Below are positions 50,923 to 59,385 of a stretch of 64,000 bases of DNA, one piece after another; the first letter of the stretch is position 1, and each line of letters opens with the position of its first letter. A model generated the notes under the pieces. The model saw nothing but the letters and a program-made list of their open reading frames with translations. It had not been told where the DNA came from and searched no databases. The DNA is from Allopusillimonas lactea (lineage in GTDB: Bacteria > Pseudomonadota > Gammaproteobacteria > Burkholderiales > Burkholderiaceae_B). The DNA is taken from contig NZ_JAJJOZ010000001.1 in the NCBI RefSeq assembly GCF_021653995.1, forward strand, positions 434,001 to 498,000, given 5' to 3'. The position numbers and the translations under genes are program-made.

Positions 50923-51848
50923 TTACGCGCCTCCCGAGGCCGTCGGTGTTGGCGCGCTTGCAGCGTATTGATGGCAAGCAACAGCAAAAACGAAAACACT
51001 AGCATGGTGGTGGCGATGGCCGCCGCGCCTTCATAGTCGTATTGCTCCAGTTTGGAGACGATGAGCAGCGGCGCGATCTCCGACACCATGGGCTGATTGC
51101 CAGCGATGAAAATGACCGAGCCATATTCACCAATGCCGCGTGCAAAGGCCAGTGCAAAGCCGGTAAGTATGGCCGGGCGCACGGCGGGCAATATCACGTT
51201 GACGACGATGCGCAGCCTGTCCGCGCCTAGGCTGGCCGCAGCTTCTTCCAAGTCGCGTTCCAGGTCCGCCAGCACCGGCTGCACTGTGCGCACAACAAAC
51301 GGCAAGCCGATAAAGATAAGCGCCACCACAATCCCCGAGGGCGTATAGGCCACCTTCCAGTCCAACGCCTGCTCCAGCAGGCCGCCAAACCAGCCATTAC
51401 CGGCGTATAGCGTGGCAAGCGCAATGCCCGCCACCGCTGTCGGCAGGGCGAAAGGCAGATCGATCAGGGCATCCGCGATGGCGCGCCCCGGAAACCGATA
51501 GCGCACCAATACCCAGGCCACCACGACGCCGAATGCTGTATTGATGAGCGCAGCAATCAGCGCCGACAAAAAGGTGATGCGATACGACGCGAGCACACGG
51601 GGCGCCGTGGCAGCGGCCCAGAATGCATCCCATCCCATGTCGGACGCGCGCAGCGGCAAGGTGCTGAGCGGTATCAGGATCAACAAGCTGAGGTAGCAAA
51701 CTGTGAAGCCCATGCTCAAGCCAAAACCCGGAAGGACACCGGCCCGGCCGCCGTGCGAGGACGCGGGCCCGCGTGCCCTTCCGCCGATGCGGCGCACCGC
51801 ATCTGGGCCTGTACTCCGACTTGTTGTGTTGGTCGTCATATCTGTCAT
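50919..51848 (-). CDS. cysT: Sulfate ABC transporter permease CysT (CysU)
   Basis: 309-aa inner-membrane permease. An N-terminal hydrophilic stretch (about 1-40) precedes 'PGFGLSMGFTVCYLSLLILIPLSTL'. 'RYRFPGRAIADALIDLPFALPTAVAGIALATLYAGNG' and 'AASLGADRLRIVVNVILPAVRPAILTGFALAFARGIGEYGSVIFIAGN' are the CysT hallmarks, with the EAA loop in the latter. I chose the ATG at 51848, which overlaps the cysP stop as ATGA; an ATG three codons later at 51839 is also possible. Confidence 0.95.
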   Translation of the reverse strand: MTDMTTNTTSRSTGPDAVRRIGGRARGPASSHGGRAGVLPGFGLSMGFTVCYLSLLILIPLSTLPLRASDMGWDAFWAAATAPRVLASYRITFLSALIAALINTAFGVVVAWVLVRYRFPGRAIADALIDLPFALPTAVAGIALATLYAGNGWFGGLLEQALDWKVAYTPSGIVVALIFIGLPFVVRTVQPVLADLERDLEEAAASLGADRLRIVVNVILPAVRPAILTGFALAFARGIGEYGSVIFIAGNQPMVSEIAPLLIVSKLEQYDYEGAAAIATTMLVFSFLLLLAINTLQARQHRRPREARK

Positions 51849-52870
51849 TGCTGCATATAGATCTGGTCGAAGGTGCCACCGTCGGCAAAATGCGCGCGAT
51901 GCGCAGCCTGCCATCCACCAAACAGCGTGTTGACGTCGAACAACCGCAGCGTCGGAAACTGTGTCTTGTACTTCGCGGCCACTGTGCTGTCTGTGGGGCG
52001 ATAGCCATTGCGGGCAATGATCTCTTGCGCCTGCGGGGTATACAGAAACGCGAGATACGAATGCGCAGCCCGCGCGTTGCCGCGTCGGCGCACGATGTCA
52101 TCCACCACCGCCACAGTCGGCTCAGCGCGTATGGATACAGAGGGGATAACGATATCGAACTTGCCCGCGCCCAGCTCTTCGCGAGCTAGCAGCGCTTCGT
52201 TTTCCCAGGCCAGCAGTACATCGCCCTGCCCTCGCTCCACAAATGTCGTCGTGGCGCCGCGTGCCCCGCTGTCCAGCACTGGTACGTGGCGAAACAGCTC
52301 GCGCACGTACGCCTCGGCCTGCCGTTGGTCGCCCGCGGCACGCTCTAACGCGTAACCCCAGGCCGCCAGATAATTCCATCGTGCGCCGCCGGATGTCTTC
52401 GGATTGGGCGTGATGACTTGAACGCCAGGCTTGATCAAGTCTCCCCAGTCATGAATACCCTTGGGGTTGCCTTTGCGCACCAGGAACACAATCGTTGACG
52501 TATAGGGCGCGCTATTGCGGGGCAATCTCGCTTGCCATTCGCGATCGATCAGGCCTTGCGATGCAATCGCGTCGATATCATAGGCAAGCGCCAGCGTCAC
52601 CACGTCGGCCCTCAGGCCTTCGATGACGGAGCGCGCCTGCGCGCCAGACCCGCCATGTGATTGCCTGATGTGCAGCATGGTGCCCGTGTCCTCGCGGTAG
52701 CGAGTAATAAAGGCCGCGTTGATGTCTCGATAGAGTCCGCGCGTGGGGTCGTACGATACGTTGAGCAAAGTCTGCGCCTGCTGGGCGTGCGCGGATGCGA
52801 TAGGCGCAATGGCCGCCGCGAGTGCGAATGCACGAAACAATAATGCGTAGCGCCCCATCCTGATCTGCAT
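51845..52870 (-). CDS. cysP: Sulfate/thiosulfate ABC transporter periplasmic binding protein
   Basis: 341-aa protein with a Sec signal (cleavage near AHAQ, about residue 29). 'LLNVSYDPTRGLYRDINAAF', 'QSHGGSGAQARSVIEGLRADVVTLALAYDIDAI', 'NPKTSGGARWNYLAAWGYAL' and 'GARGATTTFVERGQGDVLLAWENEA' are the sulfate-binding blocks of the Sbp/CysP family. Whether it is closer to Sbp or CysP is not decidable by eye. The ATG at 52870 has CGGAG nine bases upstream. It is the first gene of the seven-gene cys operon. Confidence 0.94.
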   Translation of the reverse strand: MQIRMGRYALLFRAFALAAAIAPIASAHAQQAQTLLNVSYDPTRGLYRDINAAFITRYREDTGTMLHIRQSHGGSGAQARSVIEGLRADVVTLALAYDIDAIASQGLIDREWQARLPRNSAPYTSTIVFLVRKGNPKGIHDWGDLIKPGVQVITPNPKTSGGARWNYLAAWGYALERAAGDQRQAEAYVRELFRHVPVLDSGARGATTTFVERGQGDVLLAWENEALLAREELGAGKFDIVIPSVSIRAEPTVAVVDDIVRRRGNARAAHSYLAFLYTPQAQEIIARNGYRPTDSTVAAKYKTQFPTLRLFDVNTLFGGWQAAHRAHFADGGTFDQIYMQQ

Positions 52871-53178
52871 GATGACTCCGTGTTGCATGATGGCTGTCAT
52901 CTTGCCTGTGCTCGGCATTGAACGGAACTACAGGTTTTTCGATTGCTTATGTCTGCGCTCTATATACCCGGCGGGCGATGCGGCATACACGCCGCCGCGT
53001 GTCGTATACAAAGACATGGCAAGCACCTCAGGCATGAGGGTTGCCTGCCGCTGCACATACATCGGCACAGCAGGCGGCGGATGCGTTCAGGATGCATCTT
53101 GCATTAAGGCCTCCTCAACGTTATGTTATTGATCATCCAGACTACGGTCACCCATGCACGGCGCACAGGGGCACTTCG
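52871..53178. promoter_or_regulatory. Divergent control region between cysP and cbpA
   Basis: 308 bp without a convincing gene. It must hold the promoters of the minus-strand cys operon and plus-strand cbpA-cbpM. A promoter-like TATATACCC lies at about 52962-52970. I could not pick out a CysB site or a sigma-32 promoter with confidence. Confidence 0.4.
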
Positions 53179-54144
53179 ATGAAATACGTCGATTACTACC
53201 ATGTCCTGGGCGTCCCCCGGGACGCCAGCCAGGCCGATATCAAGAAGGCCTATCGCAGTCTTGCCCACAAGTATCATCCGGACGTCTCCAACGATGCAGA
53301 TGCCGAAGCCAGGTTCAAACAGGTGGCCGAGGCTTATGCCACACTTAAAGACCCCGAAAAACGCGCGGCATACGACAAGCTCGGCCAGCATGCCGAAGGC
53401 GAGGATTTCGTACCGCCGCATGCCTGGCAACGCGATTTCACCGGCGGCGACGGCGCATTTCGAGATGGTGGCTTTGGCGATTTTTCAGAAATGGATCTGG
53501 CCGACCTAATAGCCGCATTCGCTGCCGCCCAGCGCCAGGAGCACATGCATCGCGCCCGACGGCCTGTACGCGGTGAAGACTACGAAATCGCCGTCCCAGT
53601 TACGCTGGAACAGATCTACGATGGCACCGAAACCGAGTTCACAGTAAACCTCCCGGGCCTGGACGAGCATGGCAGGCCCCACCATGCGTCGCGCACCTAC
53701 CGCGTGCGCATCCCCAAGGGCGCGGGCGACGGCCAGCGTCTGCGCCTGCCCGGCAAAGGCGGCAGCGGCCGTAATGGCGGTGGGGCCGGCGACTTGTACC
53801 TGGTCATGAAACTGCAGCCGCACCCGCTGTATCGTGTCGATGGTCGCGACTTGTATGTTGACCTGCCGCTTACGCCCTGGGAAGCCGCGCTGGGCGCGTC
53901 GGTACAGGTGGCCACCCCCGGCGGCCCGGTCGAGCTGTCCATTCCGGGCGGCACTTCTTCGGGGCGCAAGCTGCGCCTGAGCGGGCGCGGTCTGCCCAGG
54001 GCGCCCGAAGGCAAGGCGGGCGACCTTTACGCCATCGCGCGCATCGATGTGCCTCGCACCTTGTCCGCGCGCGAGCGCGAGCTGTTCACCGCACTGGCCG
54101 CCGAATCCGCATTTACCCCGCGCGCGCAGCGCACAGGAGCCTGA
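53179..54144 (+). CDS. cbpA: DnaJ-class co-chaperone / curved DNA-binding protein
   Basis: 321-aa type II J-protein. The J domain (about 1-70) includes the HPD motif in 'HKYHPDVSND'. A Gly/Phe-rich linker follows ('DFTGGDGAFRDGGFGDF'), then the two-lobed C-terminal substrate-binding region starting 'DYEIAVPVTLEQIYDGTETEF', with no zinc-finger domain. It stimulates DnaK and in E. coli binds curved DNA. The ATG at 53179 follows AGGGG. cbpM starts 1 bp after its stop. Confidence 0.94.
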   Translation: MKYVDYYHVLGVPRDASQADIKKAYRSLAHKYHPDVSNDADAEARFKQVAEAYATLKDPEKRAAYDKLGQHAEGEDFVPPHAWQRDFTGGDGAFRDGGFGDFSEMDLADLIAAFAAAQRQEHMHRARRPVRGEDYEIAVPVTLEQIYDGTETEFTVNLPGLDEHGRPHHASRTYRVRIPKGAGDGQRLRLPGKGGSGRNGGGAGDLYLVMKLQPHPLYRVDGRDLYVDLPLTPWEAALGASVQVATPGGPVELSIPGGTSSGRKLRLSGRGLPRAPEGKAGDLYAIARIDVPRTLSARERELFTALAAESAFTPRAQRTGA

Positions 54145-54145
54145 C

Positions 54146-54469
54146 ATGCCTAGCTATCTGACGGAAACCGTATGGCTCAATGCCTCGGACATCTGTTCGA
54201 TTGAGCACATGGTCGAGGTATCAGGGCTGAGCGAGGCCGATATCCTGGACCTTGTGGATACAGGCATTCTCCAGCCGTCCAACCAGGATCGCACTCATTA
54301 TTTTTTCCATACCGAATGTGTGGTCATTGCCCGCAAGGCGCGCCGCTTGCGCGATGATTTCGAGTTGGACGCCGACGGCCTGGCGCTGGCCATGCGCCTG
54401 CTGGCGCGCGTTGACGCGCTGGAGTCCGAAGTGCATGCTCTGCGCGCTCGGCTTCTGCACAAGTCGTGA
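54146..54469 (+). CDS. cbpM: Chaperone modulator CbpM
   Basis: 107-aa MerR-like helical protein that binds the J domain of CbpA and inhibits it. 'WLNASDICSIEHMVEVSGLSEADILDLVDTGIL' and the C-terminal 'LALAMRLLARVDALESEVHALRARL' coiled coil are characteristic. The ATG at 54146 follows AGGAG and is separated from the cbpA stop by one base. Confidence 0.92.
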   Translation: MPSYLTETVWLNASDICSIEHMVEVSGLSEADILDLVDTGILQPSNQDRTHYFFHTECVVIARKARRLRDDFELDADGLALAMRLLARVDALESEVHALRARLLHKS

Positions 54470-54541
54470 CGGCGGTTCATCGTGCGCATGCAGCCTGCTG
54501 CGTGACCTGTCTTGTTCGCGTACACTGGACCGGCTGGTTCT

Positions 54542-54555
54542 TTGTGCTAGATCAA
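54542..54555. promoter_or_regulatory. FNR/Anr-like box upstream of azurin
   Basis: TTGTGCTAGATCAA matches the FNR/Anr consensus TTGAT-N4-ATCAA at 8 of 10 fixed positions, with a perfect right half. It lies about 107 bp upstream of the azurin ATG. Azurin genes in pseudomonads are Anr-controlled, which makes the match credible but not proven. Confidence 0.35.
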
Positions 54556-54655
54556 GAACGCTTCCTGCGCTTCGGGTTTCAATCGTACGGTTAGCCGCTG
54601 CGGTTTTCCTAACGGTTGCTCGGCGCGCCTTGTTTTTGCTTATCGGAGATCTTAA

Positions 54656-55102
54656 ATGCTTGCAAAAATCACCTTCGCCGCTATCCTTGCCGCTGCCAGC
54701 GTGCCTGCCATGGCGGCGTGCGATATCACCATCGAAGCCAACGATGCCATGCAGTTCAACACCAAGGAAGTCACGGTCGACAAGTCGTGCAAAGAGTTCA
54801 CCGTGAACCTCAAGCACGTCGGCAAGCTGCCCAAGGCCAGCATGGGCCACAACGTGGTCATCTCCAAGAAATCCGACGAGCAAGGCGTTGCCACCGACGG
54901 CATGGCTGCGGGTCTGGACAAGGACTACGTCAAACCGGGTGACGCCCGCGTCATCGCACACACGGCGGTCATCGGCGGCGGCGAAACCACCTCGGTCAAG
55001 TTCGATGTCTCCAAGCTTGAAGCCGGCCAGGAATACGCCTTTTTCTGCTCCTTCCCCGGCCACTGGGCTGTCATGACCGGCAAGCTTACACTCGCCGGCT
55101 AA
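54656..55102 (+). CDS. azu: Azurin, periplasmic blue copper protein
   Basis: 148-aa precursor. The signal peptide MLAKITFAAILAAASVPAMA is followed by a mature 128-residue protein starting ACDITIEANDAMQFN. The copper ligands are visible: His in 'SMGHNVVI' and Cys, His and Met in 'FFCSFPGHWAVMTGKLTL'. A disulfide pair sits at mature Cys3 and the Cys of 'DKSCKEF'. It carries electrons between cytochromes, often in denitrification or stress. It sits beside copper homeostasis genes and is followed by a strong terminator. Confidence 0.97.
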   Translation: MLAKITFAAILAAASVPAMAACDITIEANDAMQFNTKEVTVDKSCKEFTVNLKHVGKLPKASMGHNVVISKKSDEQGVATDGMAAGLDKDYVKPGDARVIAHTAVIGGGETTSVKFDVSKLEAGQEYAFFCSFPGHWAVMTGKLTLAG

Positions 55103-55144
55103 GGCGGGGCGTATCGCTGTACCGCAGCCGGGCCCTGCGCCCGG

Positions 55145-55182
55145 CATGAAACAGGGGCGGCCCAGGCCGCCCCTGTTTCATG
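55145..55182. terminator. Bidirectional terminator between azurin and cueR
   Basis: The arms 55145-55162 and 55165-55182 are perfect 18-bp reverse complements with only CA between them, the most extensive inverted repeat seen in the window. AAACAGGGG and CCCCTGTTT supply A- and T-tracts on either side. It sits between convergent genes and can terminate both. Confidence 0.85.
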
Positions 55183-55276
55183 CGCATCCGTATCATGCGC
55201 GGTGCCGCGTCGGCATCGCCGCCGGGCCTCGCAAACACGTTTGCCCGCGCTCGTTTTTCATGGCCGGGCCGCCTCG

Positions 55277-55723
55277 TCAGTGCTCGGCCAGCTCATCCAG
55301 AATGGGGCAGTTGGGTCGATCATCACCATGGCAGCAATTGGCCAGGTGCTGCAGCTCGGTGCGTATGGATTGCAGTTTGCGAATGTCGGCATCCAGTTCC
55401 GTAATGTATTGCAGTGCAAGCTTTTTTACATCGGCACTATGGCGTGTGCCATCCTGCCACAGCGCCAGCAATGTGCGGATACGCTCCAGCGAAAACCCCA
55501 GGTCGCGCGCACGTTTTATGAAGCGCAATGTTTGCACATCCGTATCGCCGTACCGGCGGTAGCCTGCCTCACTGCGCTGGGCCTGATGCAATAACCCGAT
55601 CTGCTCGTAATAACGGATCATCTTTGCTGATACGCCCGATGCCAGCGCCGCCTGGCCGATGTTCAGTTTCACGGATGTCTGCTGGGTCGTGGCAGAGGCC
55701 ATCGGCTGCCTGTAACGCGTCAT
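55277..55723 (-). CDS. cueR: Cu(I)-responsive MerR-family activator CueR
   Basis: 148-aa MerR regulator. 'NIGQAALASGVSAKMIRYYEQIGLL' is the winged-helix DNA-binding region. A long dimerisation helix follows, and the C-terminal 'CCHGDDRPNCPIL' contains the two metal-binding cysteines spaced as in CueR. A matching operator lies in front of copA. The ATG at 55723 has AAGGAG upstream; copA ends only 13 bp upstream, so the two form an operon in which the regulator follows its target. Confidence 0.93.
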   Translation of the reverse strand: MTRYRQPMASATTQQTSVKLNIGQAALASGVSAKMIRYYEQIGLLHQAQRSEAGYRRYGDTDVQTLRFIKRARDLGFSLERIRTLLALWQDGTRHSADVKKLALQYITELDADIRKLQSIRTELQHLANCCHGDDRPNCPILDELAEH

Positions 55724-55736
55724 TTCTCGCTCCTTG

Positions 55737-58163
55737 TTACACCGCCGCTGGCGGCGCGTAACGACGCAAGCGCAGCGCATTGGTCAGCACGAATACGCTG
55801 GACAGCGCCATTGCGCCCGCAGCGAAGATCGGCGACAACAAAATGCCTGCTACAGGGTATAGGGCGCCCGCCGCCAGAGGTATCAGCGCGGTGTTGTAGG
55901 CAAAGGCCCAGAATAGATTCTGGCGGATATTGGCCAATGTCGCGTGCGACAGATCGATGGCGTTCACGACGCCCTGCATATCGCCCGACATGAGCACCAC
56001 ATCCGCAGCCTCTACGGCGATGTCCGTGCCGGTGCCGATGGCGATGCCGATCTCCGCCTCAGCCAGGGCTGGCGCATCATTGATGCCATCGCCCACAAAA
56101 GCTAGTGTGCCGTAGCGTTCGCGAAGCCGCTTTACCTGCTCCACTTTGCCCTCGGGCATGACTTCCGCTACGACGTCATCAATGCCTAACTGACGTGCGA
56201 TGGCATGCGCCGTGCGCGCGTCATCCCCGGTGATCATCGCTACCTTCAGCCCCAACGCGTGCAGAGCGCGGACAGCCGGCGCCGCTGATGGCTTTACGGG
56301 GTCGGTGACTGTGATCAGCGCAACCAATTGGCCGTCCAGCGCGGCGTAGACCGGTGTCTTGCCTTCTTCGGAGAAGTGTTGCGCCTGTTCAGTCAGCGCA
56401 ACCGCATCTTGCACTCCATTTTCGTGTATGCCGCGCTGCGGGGCGCTGCCTGGCCCCAAGCCGCCCTCCCCGCCTGCGTCGACCGCCGCGCCAAAGCGGT
56501 CGATACCTATGCCCAGGCTCCGCATGTACCGAGCCGCGCCAACCTCAACGCGCACACCCTGAACGGTGGCGCGTATACCCGCGCCCACATCCGTTTCAAA
56601 CGCCTGGGCGTCGGCCAACGGCAAACCTTGCTCGCGCGCGGCACGCACAATGGCCTGCGCGATCGGGTGTTCGGATCGCGTTTCAGCAGCCGCGACGAGT
56701 GCGAGGATGCGGTCCCGATCGGCGCCCGGGGCAAGCACGATGTCACCCAGCGTTGGCTTGCCTTCGGTCAGCGTGCCTGTCTTGTCGATGGCGACGACAC
56801 GCGCATCGCGCAGCGATTGCAGGGCATCGCCCTTACGAATCAATACGCCAAGCTGTGCCGCACGCCCCGTGCCCACCATGATGGACGTAGGTGTGGCCAG
56901 CCCCATGGCGCAGGGGCAGGCGATAATCAACACTGCTACCGCATTGACGAGTGCAAAGCTGAGCGCAGGCGACGGGCCCCAAGCCATCCATACCAGAAAG
57001 GTCAGCGCAGCAGCCGCCATGACGGCAGGCACGAACCACAATGTGATGCGGTCCACCATCGCCTGGATAGGCAGTTTGGACGCCTGCGCCTGCTCTACCA
57101 TGCGGATGATCCGCGCCAGTACGGTATCGGACCCGGTGCGGGTTGCCTGCATCGTCAACGCGCCGTTCTGGTTGACGGTACCCGCCACCACCTCGGCGCC
57201 CGCTTCCTTGCGATTGGGGATGGGCTCGCCCGTGATCATCGACTCGTCCACATAGCTGCTGCCCTCAGTGACCGTGCCGTCCACCGGCACGCGTTCGCCG
57301 GGCCGCAACTGAAGCGTGTCACCCGGCCGTACGTCAGCCACCGGCAGTTCCACATAGCCGTCGTCGCGCATTACGCGCGCCGTAGCTGGCTGCAGCCGGA
57401 GCAGTCGTTTGATCGCTTCGGACGTGCGCCCCTTGGCCCGCATCTCGAGATAACGGCCGAGCAGGATCAGCGTAGCAATGACCGCCGCCGCTTCGTAGTA
57501 GACATTCACTGTCTGCGCTGGCAACAGCCCGGGCGCAAAGGTTGCCACAATGGAATAGAGATAGGCTGCGCCAGCGCCAACCGCAACCAGCGAGTTCATG
57601 TCAGGCGCGCCCCGCATCAGCGCTGGCAGCCCGGCCGTAAAGAAGCGGCGACCTGGAAACAGCAGCACTGCCGTGGTCAGCGCAAACTGCAAATACCAGT
57701 TGTTCTGGCGCCCCAGCGTGCTGTCGATAAAGTGATGGAAAGCTGGGATAAAGTGCGACCCCATCTCAAGCAGGAAGACCGGTAGGGTCAGCGCGGCAGC
57801 CAGCCACAGCGCCGCGCTCAATGCGTTCATCTCCAGGCGTTGGCGTTCGGCCAGTGCATCCATGCCGCCGGTCTCTGCTTCGAGCAGCCGGGCGTCATAG
57901 CCCGCCTTCTCGATCGCAGCAATGAGTGGCATGGCGTCCACCCCGCGCCCAACAGCCACCCTGGCCTGCTCGGTCGCCAGGTTTACGCTGGCGGACACCA
58001 CGCCAGGCACAGCAGCCAGCGCCTTTTCCACGCGCATTACGCACGATGCGCAGCTCATGCCAGTAATGGCAAGATCCAGCGTCTGAGACGGCGCAGCCGC
58101 CGTTGCTGTGCCCGCACCGGAGGTGCCGGGATTGCCTGCGGCAAATGATTTATCCATAGTCAT
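55737..58163 (-). CDS. copA: Copper-exporting P1B-type ATPase
   Basis: 808-aa inner-membrane Cu(I) pump. One N-terminal heavy-metal domain carries 'GMSCASCVMRVE' near residue 38. Membrane helices hold the CPC motif in 'IIACPCAMGLATPTS'. The phosphorylation site is 'DKTGTLTEGKPTLG', the nucleotide domain has 'SEHPIAQAI', and 'TGDDARTAHAIA' and 'VGDGINDAPALAEA' form the hinge. An extra Gly-rich stretch of about 30 residues ('AGGEGGLGPGSAPQRG') lies in the nucleotide-binding domain. E. coli CopA has two metal domains; one is common elsewhere. The start at 58163 (MTMDKS) or 58157 is chosen from the CueR promoter position. Confidence 0.95.
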   Translation of the reverse strand: MTMDKSFAAGNPGTSGAGTATAAAPSQTLDLAITGMSCASCVMRVEKALAAVPGVVSASVNLATEQARVAVGRGVDAMPLIAAIEKAGYDARLLEAETGGMDALAERQRLEMNALSAALWLAAALTLPVFLLEMGSHFIPAFHHFIDSTLGRQNNWYLQFALTTAVLLFPGRRFFTAGLPALMRGAPDMNSLVAVGAGAAYLYSIVATFAPGLLPAQTVNVYYEAAAVIATLILLGRYLEMRAKGRTSEAIKRLLRLQPATARVMRDDGYVELPVADVRPGDTLQLRPGERVPVDGTVTEGSSYVDESMITGEPIPNRKEAGAEVVAGTVNQNGALTMQATRTGSDTVLARIIRMVEQAQASKLPIQAMVDRITLWFVPAVMAAAALTFLVWMAWGPSPALSFALVNAVAVLIIACPCAMGLATPTSIMVGTGRAAQLGVLIRKGDALQSLRDARVVAIDKTGTLTEGKPTLGDIVLAPGADRDRILALVAAAETRSEHPIAQAIVRAAREQGLPLADAQAFETDVGAGIRATVQGVRVEVGAARYMRSLGIGIDRFGAAVDAGGEGGLGPGSAPQRGIHENGVQDAVALTEQAQHFSEEGKTPVYAALDGQLVALITVTDPVKPSAAPAVRALHALGLKVAMITGDDARTAHAIARQLGIDDVVAEVMPEGKVEQVKRLRERYGTLAFVGDGINDAPALAEAEIGIAIGTGTDIAVEAADVVLMSGDMQGVVNAIDLSHATLANIRQNLFWAFAYNTALIPLAAGALYPVAGILLSPIFAAGAMALSSVFVLTNALRLRRYAPPAAV

Positions 58164-58198
58164 GCCAGTATCTCGATATTGTTCACGCGATACTGACA

Positions 58199-58229
58199 AG
58201 GATAATCCTTGACATCATGGGAAGGTCAA
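58199..58229 (-). promoter_or_regulatory. CueR-type promoter of copA with 19-bp spacer
   Basis: Read on the minus strand, -35 TTGACC (58229-58224) and -10 TATCCT (58204-58199) are separated by 19 bp, the over-long spacer typical of MerR-family targets. Between and overlapping them is the dyad CCTT-N11-AAGG, the same half-site spacing as the E. coli copA operator. The -35 overlaps the stop codon of the upstream DUF2474 gene. Confidence 0.8.
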
Positions 58230-58390
58230 GCAGTCATACCCGCCGCATTCATGAAAATACGCAGCACCCAGGCCACCACACCCAGCGCTGCGACGCTCAA
58301 GGCCCAGATCAGCATCAGCCAACCCAAGCGCCGGCCCCAGCGCCGTGCGGTATTGCCCGCGTTGTGGCCGCGTTCAGTGGTAGCCCGCAT
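58226..58390 (-). CDS. DUF2474 small membrane protein, cytochrome bd oxidase accessory
   Basis: 54-aa protein starting MRATTERGHN, with one hydrophobic helix 'RRLGWLMLIWALSVAALGVVAWVL' preceded by basic residues. DUF2474 proteins of this size regularly follow cioB/cydB and are thought to be small oxidase subunits, analogous to CydX. The ATG lies inside the end of cioB (17-bp overlap), so it is translationally coupled. Its TGA (58226-58228) falls in the -35 box of the copA promoter. Confidence 0.82.
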   Translation of the reverse strand: MRATTERGHNAGNTARRWGRRLGWLMLIWALSVAALGVVAWVLRIFMNAAGMTA

Positions 58391-59381
58391 CGGCGCTCAC
58401 CTTGCCGCGAAAAACATAATACGACCATGCCGTGTACATCAGGATGAAGGGCACGATGAACAGGGCGCCGACCAGCGCGAAGCCCTGGCTCTGCGGCGGC
58501 CCCGCCGCCTGCCAGATAGTGATGGCGGGCGGTATGATGTACGGCCACACACTGATCCCCAGCCCACTATAGGCCAGGAACACCAGTGCCAGCGTTAGCA
58601 TGAATGGCCCCGCGTGCGGTTTGGCGGCCAGGCTGCGCAGCAAAAAGTACGTGGCCAGCAGCACCAGTAGCGGCACCGGCGCGAACCAGAACAGATTGGG
58701 CAAGCTGAACCAGCGCTGCGCAATGGCAGCGTGCTCCATCGGCGTCCAGATGCTGATGGCCACGATCACCGCCAGCAGAACCAGCGTCAGCGGCCGAGCC
58801 AGACTGCGCATGCGCTCATAAAGGCTCCCTTGCGTTTTGACGATCAGCCAGGTGCAGCCAAGCAAGGCATAGCCGGCCAGCAGCCCCAGGCCGATGAACA
58901 CTGAGAACGGCGTGATCCAGTCGAGCGGGCCGCCAGCATAGGCACCATTCTCCACCGGCATGCCGTGGATGAAGCCGCCCAGCGTCACTCCCTGGAAAAA
59001 CGTGGCCATGATTGAGCCCGCGATGAAGGCCTTGTCCCACCAATGGCGGTGCGCTTCGTTGGCCTTGAACCTGAACTCGAAGGCGACGCCCCGGAAAATC
59101 AGACCCAGCAGCATGAAAATCAGCGGCAGCATGAAGGCATCAAGAATCACCGCATAGGCAAGCGGAAAGGCGGCCAGCAGCCCTGCCCCGCCCAGCACGA
59201 GCCATGTTTCGTTACCGTCCCACACGGGTGCCACCGTGTTCATCATGGCATCGCGGTCTTCCTTGTTCGGAAAGAATGGAAAGAGAATGCCGATGCCTAG
59301 ATCGAAGCCGTCCATGACGACATACATCAGGACGCCGAACAGAATAATCACCGCCCACAGCAAAGACAGATCAATACCCAT
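58374..59381 (-). CDS. cioB: Cyanide-insensitive quinol oxidase subunit II (CydB family)
   Basis: 335-aa inner-membrane protein with about eight to nine helices. 'MGIDLSLLWAVIILFGVLMYVVMDGFDLGIGILFPF' is the conserved CydB N-terminus, and 'NTVAPVWDGNETWLVLGGAGLLAAFPLAYA' is the family block. The ATG at 59381 follows GAGGTGA, 4 bp after the cioA stop. It forms the bd-type quinol oxidase with the upstream subunit, reducing O2 without copper. Confidence 0.95.
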   Translation of the reverse strand: MGIDLSLLWAVIILFGVLMYVVMDGFDLGIGILFPFFPNKEDRDAMMNTVAPVWDGNETWLVLGGAGLLAAFPLAYAVILDAFMLPLIFMLLGLIFRGVAFEFRFKANEAHRHWWDKAFIAGSIMATFFQGVTLGGFIHGMPVENGAYAGGPLDWITPFSVFIGLGLLAGYALLGCTWLIVKTQGSLYERMRSLARPLTLVLLAVIVAISIWTPMEHAAIAQRWFSLPNLFWFAPVPLLVLLATYFLLRSLAAKPHAGPFMLTLALVFLAYSGLGISVWPYIIPPAITIWQAAGPPQSQGFALVGALFIVPFILMYTAWSYYVFRGKVSADAGYH

Positions 59382-59385
59382 GATG

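Noticed and set aside
52869..53132. 87-aa plus-strand frame in the cysP/cbpA gap
   Set aside because: Starts opposite the cysP initiation region, with no RBS and no conserved pattern.
56328..57785. Long open frame (485 codons) antisense to copA
   Set aside because: High-GC coding regions keep antisense frames open; the opposite strand has the complete P-type ATPase motifs, and this frame has no recognisable domain.
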